Shown piece by piece: positions 5,670 to 11,161 of a DNA stretch of 11,161 bases. Source of the stretch: an uncultured Prevotella sp. (GTDB taxonomy: Bacteria > Bacteroidota > Bacteroidia > Bacteroidales > Bacteroidaceae); assembly GCA_905372445.1 (NCBI GenBank), contig CAJPPF010000068.1, positions 1-11,161 of the forward strand, in the 5' to 3' direction. The notes beneath the pieces were generated by a model. That model saw only the letters and a program-made list of their open reading frames with translations, searched no databases and was not told the DNA's origin. The position numbers and the translations under genes are program-made. Each line of letters begins with the position of its first letter. Positions within the stretch are counted from its first letter, which is position 1.

Positions 5670-7409
5670 ATGGATAAGGAATTAATCGCACAATGCGAAG
5701 CGAAAGCAAGACAGTGGCTCTCGCCTGCTTACGACGCAGAGACACGTAACTCTGTTCAGGCGATGCTTGACAATGAAGACAAAGCAGAACTAATTGACAG
5801 TTTCTATCAGGACCTCGAGTTTGGTACCGGTGGTCTGCGTGGTATCATGGGTGCAGGTTCAAACCGTATGAACATTTACACCGTAGGAATGGCAACACAG
5901 GGGTTCGCTAACTATATCAACAAGGCATTCCCGGAAGGCGGCAAGAGCGTCATTGTAGGTCATGACTGTCGCAACAACGGCAGACGGTTTGCTGAGTCTG
6001 TAGCAGACATCTTCTCTGCAAATGGCATCAAGGTTTACCTTTTCGAGAGTCTACGCCCTACCCCGGAGATTTCTTTTGCCATTCGTGAGTTAGGTGCAGT
6101 TGCCGGTGTTAATGTCACAGCATCGCACAATCCAAAGGAGTATAACGGCTATAAGGCTTATTGGTCAGACGGTGCTCAGGTGACTGCTCCTCACGACAAA
6201 GGCATCATCGACGAAGTGAACAAGGTTAAGGTAGAGGACGTTAAGTTCGAAGGCAACAAGGACCTTATTAAGATTATCGGCGGTGAAATGGACTACGACT
6301 ATATGGAAGCCGTCAAGGAAGCAATGATTGATCAGAATGTTATCATTCGTCAGAAAGATCTCAACATCGTTTATTCGCCTATGCATGGTGCAGGTCGTGT
6401 CATTATTCCAATGTGTCTGCGTTCATGGGGATTCCAAAACATCAACGTCGTGCCGGAGCAGATGGTTATTGATGGCAACTTCCCTACCGTCATCTCACCA
6501 AATCCTGAGAATGCAGAGGCAATGACCCTCGGCATGAAACTCGGAACAAAGCTCAATGCCGACCTTGTGATTGCTTCCGACCCTGATGCCGACCGACTGG
6601 CTATTGTCTGCCGCGATCCTAAAGGCGAGTGGATTATCATCAATGGCAATCAGACTTGTATGATGTTCTGCTACTATATCATAAAGAACAAGAAGGCACT
6701 TGGCACTCTGCATCCAACTGACTTCCTCGTGAAGACTATCGTCACAACGGAGGTCATCGCCAAAATGGCTGAGAAGAACAACATTGAACTACGCGACTGC
6801 TATACTGGTTTTAAGTGGATAGCAAGAGAGATTGCCATATCAGAGGGCAAGCAGAAATATATCGGTGGCGGCGAAGAATCGTTCGGCTTCCTGCCATTCG
6901 ACAAGGTACGCGACAAGGATTCACCGGCATCTATCTGCCTCATTTGCGAGATTGCAGCATGGGCAAAGGATCAGGGAAAGACTCTCTACGATGTGCTTAT
7001 GGACATTTATATTGAGTTCGGATTCTCTCAGGAGTTCACCATAAACGTGGTGCGCCCGGGCAAGACCGGCGCTGACGAGATAAAGGCAATGATGGAGAAC
7101 TTCCGCAACAATCCTCCGAAAGAACTCGGCGGTAGCGAGGTATGCACATGGAAGGATTTCCAGACTCTGGAGAAACGAGATGCTAAGGGCAATGTGACAA
7201 AGCTCGATATGCCTGCTACATCGAACGTTCTGCAGTGGTTCTGCACTGACGGAACAAAGGTAAGTGTGCGCCCTTCCGGCACAGAACCTAAGATAAAGTT
7301 CTACCTTGAGGTAAAGAATCCTACAATGAAGAATGCCGCCGACTACGACCGTTGTCTGGCTGAATCAGTAGAAAAGATTGAGGCTATAAAGAAAAGCCTT
7401 AACCTCTAA
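5670..7409 (+). CDS. Phosphoglucomutase/phosphomannomutase (PgcA-like)
   Basis: This 579-residue cytoplasmic enzyme belongs to the alpha-D-phosphohexomutase superfamily. It interconverts hexose 1- and 6-phosphates and so supplies sugar 1-phosphates for nucleotide sugars, polysaccharide and envelope synthesis. All four signature sites are present. TASHNP at 150-155 holds the phosphorylated Ser152. DPDADR at 304-309 gives the Mg2+ ligands D304, D306 and D308. GGGEESFGF at 399-407 is the sugar-binding loop. RPSGTEPK at 534-541 is the phosphate-binding loop. FGTGGLRG (51-58) is the usual N-terminal motif. The length fits the long PgcA-like branch (about 560-580) rather than the shorter ManB or GlmM branches (about 450). 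Glucose or mannose preference cannot be read from the sequence. It is probably monocistronic, with its own promoter and a strong terminator. Confidence 0.95.
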   Translation: MDKELIAQCEAKARQWLSPAYDAETRNSVQAMLDNEDKAELIDSFYQDLEFGTGGLRGIMGAGSNRMNIYTVGMATQGFANYINKAFPEGGKSVIVGHDCRNNGRRFAESVADIFSANGIKVYLFESLRPTPEISFAIRELGAVAGVNVTASHNPKEYNGYKAYWSDGAQVTAPHDKGIIDEVNKVKVEDVKFEGNKDLIKIIGGEMDYDYMEAVKEAMIDQNVIIRQKDLNIVYSPMHGAGRVIIPMCLRSWGFQNINVVPEQMVIDGNFPTVISPNPENAEAMTLGMKLGTKLNADLVIASDPDADRLAIVCRDPKGEWIIINGNQTCMMFCYYIIKNKKALGTLHPTDFLVKTIVTTEVIAKMAEKNNIELRDCYTGFKWIAREIAISEGKQKYIGGGEESFGFLPFDKVRDKDSPASICLICEIAAWAKDQGKTLYDVLMDIYIEFGFSQEFTINVVRPGKTGADEIKAMMENFRNNPPKELGGSEVCTWKDFQTLEKRDAKGNVTKLDMPATSNVLQWFCTDGTKVSVRPSGTEPKIKFYLEVKNPTMKNAADYDRCLAESVEKIEAIKKSLNL

Positions 7410-7480
7410 GATAAAAGCTCGTTGAAGATTCATTGGGATAAACAACCAACGTAATCTCCACGAACTGCAAAGCACAAACA

Positions 7481-7527
7481 AAAAACAAGCGCTGACTCCT
7501 TTTGAGTATCAGCGCTTGTTTTTGTTT
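7481..7527 (+). terminator. Strong terminator after the phosphohexomutase gene
   Basis: A 15-bp perfect stem (7481-7495 with 7509-7523, core AAGCGCTGA) extends inward through CTC-GAG with a small two-base bulge and a 5-nt loop. The right arm ends in a T-rich tract, and the A-rich left arm would allow some function on the other strand too. It starts 72 bp after the stop codon. Confidence 0.92.
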
Positions 7528-7642
7528 GCTTCTTAATCCCTAATCGATCGTTAAATCGCGTTATGTCCTTTCTTTAACTTTCAATCTGCTCCACTATACG
7601 TAGTATCATATCCGGGCATGAAGCCATTTCTATTCAAACAGT
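7528..7642. other. Intergenic stretch, nothing recognised
   Basis: Between the terminator and repeat copy 2 I see no gene or strong structure. ATGAAGCCATTT at 7618-7629 recurs at 7978-7989 inside the repeat, possibly by chance. Confidence 0.4.
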
Positions 7643-8100
7643 GTTGGTTTTGTGCCGACGACAGCGTACGCCAGGTTTCTTTCGTATTTTTCTTGGCGCT
7701 TCATAAAGGCAGTGAAAAAAGTCAACAAAAAGGCTATTCTGACCATGAATACAGCCAATATTCGCCGGCGTATTGTCATTTGATGCCGAAAAACGTCTAT
7801 TTTTGGCATTACACACAAAGTATTGATAATCAGCACAATAAACTTTTTTACTAAAGACAAACATACGAATCATTTTCAAGAACCGGCGGTTCTTGAGTCT
7901 AATATCGGCGTTTCTTGCCGATGAAACCGCCCATTTTATCGTAAAAAACCACCGCTTTTTGAGAGAAAAAGCATGGAATGAAGCCATTTTCAGCTCTTAT
8001 CAGAGCTCAAAGACACGGTTTTATGCTATGTAGACTTGGCAAATCGTTATCCTTCATTTTCTATTTCGTCAAAAACCATGAAGATGATTTTTATTGACAT
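7643..8100. repeat. Dispersed hairpin-rich repeat, copy 2
   Basis: This is the second copy of the element at 73-528, in the same orientation, clearly alignable but well diverged. Its hairpins sit where those of copy 1 sit: 7784-7792 with 7800-7808 (TGCC and GGCA ends where copy 1 has TGTC and GACA), 7904-7909 with 7917-7922 (ATCGGC and GCCGAT) and 7992-7997 with 8002-8007 (AGCTCT and AGAGCT, with no sequence likeness to the copy 1 stem). A local hairpin at 7876-7896 (TCAAGAACC-GGC-GGTTCTTGA) replaces the long 25-bp pairing of copy 1. A minus-strand frame here resembles one in copy 1, but a 2-nt length difference shifts the frame, so coding is doubtful. Confidence 0.85.
7876..7896. repeat. 9-bp perfect hairpin inside repeat copy 2
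   Basis: TCAAGAACC and GGTTCTTGA flank GGC. It corresponds to the left arm of the 25-bp inverted repeat in copy 1, rearranged here into a self-contained dyad. Confidence 0.75.
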
Positions 8101-8147
8101 TGTTCGTATTGCCACACAATAAAAGTCACTTGGCATTATTGCAAATG

Positions 8148-8155
8148 CAAAATTA
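8148..8155 (-). promoter_or_regulatory. Possible minus-strand -7 element facing repeat copy 2
   Basis: Read on the minus strand this is TAATTTTG, the same box as in front of rlmH, pointing into repeat copy 2. No -33 element is seen, and no matching box stands at the same place beside copy 1, so this is weak. Confidence 0.3.
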
Positions 8156-8268
8156 CTATATGAAGAAATAATGTCGATATGGATAAACTCGTTTTTTAAT
8201 CATTATTAAGGATGTTAGAATGCAACAGTAGTAAATGTAAAAAGAAACTAATAAAATGCACACTTTCA

Positions 8269-8297
8269 TTGTTTCTGTGAATAAAGCAGTACCTTTG
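8269..8297 (+). promoter_or_regulatory. Bacteroidetes promoter of the DUF2147 gene
   Basis: TTG at 8269-8271, an 18-nt spacer and TACCTTTG at 8290-8297 give a good -33 and -7 pair. Transcription would start near 8304, leaving a leader of about 24 nt before the ATG at 8328. Confidence 0.72.
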
Positions 8298-8327
8298 TAA
8301 GCGTTTAATTTAATACATCTATTTATA

Positions 8328-8753
8328 ATGAAGAAAACATTGTTTATGTTATGCCTGTCGTTTATCGCTGTTCTCGGTGCTATGGGGCAGACTGCTGATG
8401 CTGACAGAATCATCGGAACTTACATGACCGAAGGGGGCAAGGCAAAAGTTGTAATTGATAAAAAAGGAGATACTTACAATGGAAAGTTGATTTGGAATAT
8501 GACCGAAGGACTCCTTGACAAGAACAATCCTGTAAAGTCAGAGCAGACAAAACCATTGGTCGGGAAAACGATTCTCAGAGGTTTCAAATATGCTAAAAAA
8601 GACACATGGGACGGCGGAAAGATTTACGATCCGGAGAACGGAAAGACATACAGCTGCAAAATCACTCTCAAGAATAATGGCGACCTGACAGTAAGAGGAT
8701 TCATCGGCGTTTCTCTCTTGGGACGTAACACCACATGGAAACGTCTTAAGTAA
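8328..8753 (+). CDS. Secreted DUF2147 domain protein
   Basis: This 141-residue protein has a signal peptide (Lys2-Lys3, hydrophobic 4-18, likely cleavage near Gly20-Gln21) and one DUF2147 domain over the rest. The family pattern is clear: IIGTYMTEGGKAKVVI (28-43), YNGKLIWN (50-57), DKNNP (64-68), WDGGKIYDPENGKTYSCK (94-111) and a C-terminal RGFIGVSLLGR (123-133) with a closing TTWKR. The fold is probably a beta-rich barrel in the periplasm. No enzyme activity is established for the family as far as I know, and none can be read here. It has its own promoter and a terminator shared with the convergent peptidase gene, so it is a single-gene unit. Confidence 0.94.
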   Translation: MKKTLFMLCLSFIAVLGAMGQTADADRIIGTYMTEGGKAKVVIDKKGDTYNGKLIWNMTEGLLDKNNPVKSEQTKPLVGKTILRGFKYAKKDTWDGGKIYDPENGKTYSCKITLKNNGDLTVRGFIGVSLLGRNTTWKRLK

Positions 8754-8773
8754 GACGGCAAATAACAGAAAAG

Positions 8774-8818
8774 AAAATAGCATTAGTACCTTTATGATGG
8801 GTATTAATGCTATTTTTT
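8774..8818. terminator. Bidirectional terminator between convergent genes
   Basis: AAAATAGCATTAGTACC (8774-8790) pairs with GGTATTAATGCTATTTT (8800-8816) along 17 positions with a single G-T pair and a 9-nt loop. A T-run follows on the plus strand, and the A-rich left flank gives a T-rich tail on the minus strand, so it can end both the DUF2147 and the peptidase transcripts. Confidence 0.9.
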
Positions 8819-8859
8819 CATTTCCTATTTTGCTTGCCGATGCAAATGTTCTTTTAGCT

Positions 8860-11058
8860 CTAATCAGTAATTAGATGCTGGTTGAACCAGTCGACCATCT
8901 GGCGCATAAGGTGATTACGCGTGTTGCCACCGAAGATACTGTGGTTGCGGTTGGTATAAATAAGCTGGCGGAAATCCTTATCAGCCTGAACCAATGCTTC
9001 CGTATATTCGAAAGTGTTCTGTGGATGAACATTATCGTCAGCCAGACCATGCACAAGCAACAATGCACCATGCAGCTTATCAACACGTTGTATTGGATTT
9101 ACGGCATAACCATCAGGGTTTTCCTGAGGTGTCTGCATATAGCGCTCGGTGTATACAGAGTCATAGAATTTCCAGTTTGTCGGTGGCGCAATGGCGATGC
9201 CACAGCGGAAAACCTGACGGCCTTCGCTCATCGACATCAATGTATTAAACCCTCCATAGCTCCAACCCCATATTGCAATACGGTCTTTATCGACATACGG
9301 CTGCCTGCCAAGCCAAAGAGCGGTCTCCACCTGATCTTTAGATTCAAGGTCGCCGATGTGCTTATATGTGCATTTCTCGAACTCTGCGCCACGGCATCCT
9401 GTACCTCTGCCATCGACACATACAACCACGTATCCCTCCTGTGCAAGGTAATAGTCGAATGCCTGTCCCATGCTTCCACATGCCCATGAGTTTACAACCT
9501 GCTGCGATGCAGGACCGCTATACTGATACATGATGACCGGATAACGCTTTGATGGCGAGAAGTCGGCAGGACGAAGCATCCACCCGTCGAGTGTGACACC
9601 TTCGGAAGTCGTAAACGAGAACATCTCGCGGCGGTTGAAATTGTTTTGCTTTACGTAGGCAGCCGTTTCAGCATTGTCGATAATAGTCGACAGTTCTCTA
9701 CCCTGATTGTCATTGGTGGTAACGACATAAGGCGTGTTCATATCACTCCATGTGTTAATGAAGAACTTATAGTCGCTTGAGAAAATGGCACTGTTCCAAC
9801 CTTCCTTACGGGTCAGTCGGTCGGTACGACCATTTTTGTGCGACACATATACCTGACGATCGTGAGCATTTAATGCTGCAGCCTGATAGTAAACATCGCC
9901 TGTGAGCTCGTCGTAGCCATATACAGCAGTAATCTCGTAGTCGCCGTCGCCGACCTTACGAATCAGCTGGCCGTTCATATTATATATATATAGGTGGTTG
10001 AATCCATCGCGGTCGCTTGGCATGAGAATAGAGTTTTTCAGTATGGCGATGTTTTCCATAGCCTCTTCCTTGACGTATTTATTAACTTTCTCCTGAATGA
10101 GCAACTGCGATAGTGTAGAAGAAGGGTTGACAGCATAAAGACGTAGGTCGTCCTGATGACGGTTGAATGTAAATATGATTATCCGCTCAGGGTCGTCAGT
10201 CGGATAAATGCGCGGCATGTATCCATCGGCATCAACAGGCACTTGCAGTTTCTGTGTACGGCGAGATTTTATATCATAACTCCATGCAGTCACTGTGGAG
10301 TTACGCTGGCCTGCTTTAGGATATTTGTAGGAATAAAGACTTGGGTAGTCCGTATTCTCCATGCGCTCAGGCTCTAAGCCTTTGAAGAGCTGCAAGGAAT
10401 ATGTAGGCACAGCCTGCTCATCGTAGCGTATCCAGCAGAGTTTTGTTCCGTCAGCATTGAAGCACAGACTGCTGTTGAACGCAAATTCCTCCTCGTTGAC
10501 CCAGTCCGGAATGCCGTTGATTACTTCGTTGACCTTACCGTCTTTCGTCACCTGGCTCTCCGCATTATCGTAGAGCATCTTCACAAGCCAGATATTATTA
10601 TCGCGTACAAAGGCAATCTGGTTGCCGTCATAAGAAAATACCGGTACCTGCTGCTTACCGCCTTCCGAAAGGCGTTCAAGCTTATGTGAATGGATGGTAT
10701 ATATATAGAAGTCAGCTTTAAAGGAGCGACGATATACAGGTTCGGTATTCGTCTGAATCAACATCTTCTTCCCGTCAGGCGACATTATATAGCCGTCGAA
10801 TGAATCGATCTTTGCTCCCATAGTATTGTTGACATCAAAGAGTACTGCAGTCTGCTTGCCCGTACGGAACGAATACTGAATGATCTGCTGGCCATCCTTA
10901 TCTATCTTGACATATTGATCTGTGCCTTTGACAGGATCAATGCCACGTAAACTCTGCGCAGAAAAATGACTGTTCATGCTCTTCAAGTCCAAACATGCGG
11001 CACTGACACTGCTTGACAGACCTATGATAATGCCGATAAATACAACTATCTTTTTCAT
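8860..11058 (-). CDS. dpp4: Dipeptidyl peptidase IV (family S9B)
   Basis: This exported serine peptidase removes X-Pro or X-Ala dipeptides from peptide N-termini. In this group it works in the periplasm or at the cell surface in peptide use. Residues 1-20 form a signal peptide; Cys22 soon after makes a lipoprotein conceivable but the lipobox is poor. A beta-propeller domain spans about 40-460 and holds DWVNEEE (185-191), whose Glu pair binds the substrate amino group. An alpha/beta-hydrolase domain follows. The triad is Ser600 (GWSYGG), Asp674 (ADDNVH) and His706 (NRNHS). Tyr513 (QYSGP) matches the oxyanion Tyr of human DPP IV, and YDSVYTERYM at 632-641 is the pocket motif. The last two separate it from prolyl tripeptidyl peptidases of similar length. 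At 732 residues it is full length. It is monocistronic and divergent from the gene leaving the window. Confidence 0.95.
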   Translation of the reverse strand: MKKIVVFIGIIIGLSSSVSAACLDLKSMNSHFSAQSLRGIDPVKGTDQYVKIDKDGQQIIQYSFRTGKQTAVLFDVNNTMGAKIDSFDGYIMSPDGKKMLIQTNTEPVYRRSFKADFYIYTIHSHKLERLSEGGKQQVPVFSYDGNQIAFVRDNNIWLVKMLYDNAESQVTKDGKVNEVINGIPDWVNEEEFAFNSSLCFNADGTKLCWIRYDEQAVPTYSLQLFKGLEPERMENTDYPSLYSYKYPKAGQRNSTVTAWSYDIKSRRTQKLQVPVDADGYMPRIYPTDDPERIIIFTFNRHQDDLRLYAVNPSSTLSQLLIQEKVNKYVKEEAMENIAILKNSILMPSDRDGFNHLYIYNMNGQLIRKVGDGDYEITAVYGYDELTGDVYYQAAALNAHDRQVYVSHKNGRTDRLTRKEGWNSAIFSSDYKFFINTWSDMNTPYVVTTNDNQGRELSTIIDNAETAAYVKQNNFNRREMFSFTTSEGVTLDGWMLRPADFSPSKRYPVIMYQYSGPASQQVVNSWACGSMGQAFDYYLAQEGYVVVCVDGRGTGCRGAEFEKCTYKHIGDLESKDQVETALWLGRQPYVDKDRIAIWGWSYGGFNTLMSMSEGRQVFRCGIAIAPPTNWKFYDSVYTERYMQTPQENPDGYAVNPIQRVDKLHGALLLVHGLADDNVHPQNTFEYTEALVQADKDFRQLIYTNRNHSIFGGNTRNHLMRQMVDWFNQHLITD

Positions 11059-11081
11059 ACTATGAATAATTATCGTTTATA

Positions 11082-11112
11082 TTGCAAAGGTACAGTTTTT
11101 TTCGTAACTTTG
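11082..11112 (+). promoter_or_regulatory. Divergent promoter for the gene leaving the window
   Basis: TTG at 11082-11084, a 20-nt spacer and TAACTTTG at 11105-11112 fit the Bacteroidetes pattern. The spacer contains the opposing -7 box of the peptidase gene, so the two promoters physically overlap. Confidence 0.65.
11085..11092 (-). promoter_or_regulatory. -7 promoter element of the peptidase gene
   Basis: Read on the minus strand this is TACCTTTG, matching TAnnTTTG, 26 nt before the ATG at 11058. It overlaps the zone used by the divergent promoter. Confidence 0.65.
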
Positions 11113-11141
11113 CATAAGGAATCAAGGAAAAAAGAAGATAC

Positions 11142-11161
11142 ATGCAAGAAACACTACCATT
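11142..11161 (+). CDS. Start of a divergent gene, cut by the window end
   Basis: An ATG at 11142 follows an A- and G-rich stretch (AAGGAAAAAAGAAG) and lies 29 nt after a good -7 element. The visible codons read Met-Gln-Glu-Thr-Leu-Pro. Too little is present to name the product. The start is inferred from the promoter spacing only. Confidence 0.5.

Noticed and set aside
7618..7989. Direct repeat ATGAAGCCATTT at 7618 and 7978 as a target-site duplication
   Set aside because: The second copy lies inside the repeat element, not at its end, and copy 1 has no equivalent, so chance is likelier.
8875..9489. A 204-codon plus-strand frame opposite the peptidase gene
   Set aside because: It lies entirely antisense to the catalytic domain of DPP IV, whose motifs are intact. 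The translation shows no domain and there is no promoter for it.
8860..11058. Prolyl tripeptidyl peptidase as the identity of the S9 peptidase
   Set aside because: The length is similar, but YDSVYTERYM and ADDNVH match dipeptidyl peptidase IV rather than the tripeptidyl form.

Overview
The window looks like a chromosomal segment from a member of the Bacteroidales, most likely Prevotella or a close relative. This is inferred from three things: promoters of the TAnnTTTG type in front of most genes, A-rich start regions without clear Shine-Dalgarno sites, and protein types typical of the group (an S9B dipeptidyl peptidase IV, a secreted DUF2147 protein, an RlmH and a PgcA-like phosphohexomutase). 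No rRNA, tRNA, transposase, integrase, phage gene or CRISPR array is visible.

Layout. 1-744 has no convincing gene. It opens with a 16-bp palindrome and holds copy 1 of a diverged, hairpin-rich dispersed repeat of about 455 bp. 745-1647 carries two small plus-strand genes of unknown function, the second closed by a clear terminator. 1746-2302 holds a 60-nt cruciform-like inverted repeat and a dead NAD(P)-binding oxidoreductase gene whose single reading frame is broken by three different stop codons. 2327-2602 encodes a small two-helix membrane protein. 2776-4908 (minus) is a copZ-copA copper chaperone and exporter operon. 5044-5520 (minus) is rlmH. 5670-7409 (plus) is a phosphoglucomutase or phosphomannomutase ending in a strong terminator. 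7410-8327 has no gene but holds copy 2 of the repeat and the promoter of the next gene. 8328-8753 encodes a secreted DUF2147 protein. 8860-11058 (minus) encodes a dipeptidyl peptidase IV that shares a bidirectional terminator with the DUF2147 gene. The last 20 bases start a divergent gene that leaves the window.

The genes do not form one pathway. CopZ and CopA form a copper-handling unit: CopZ would carry Cu(I) in the cytoplasm to the membrane ATPase. The rest are housekeeping (rlmH, phosphohexomutase), envelope or peptide nutrition (DUF2147 protein, DPP IV) or unknown.

Two things stand out. First, the two repeat copies keep several small hairpins in the same positions while the paired bases change, including one clean compensatory T-A to C-G change, so the element may be selected as a folded RNA or single-stranded DNA. 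Second, the CopA protein has every transport and phosphorylation motif but almost no nucleotide-binding (N) domain: only about 97 residues separate the phosphorylated Asp from the GDGIND motif, against roughly 200 in typical CopA proteins.
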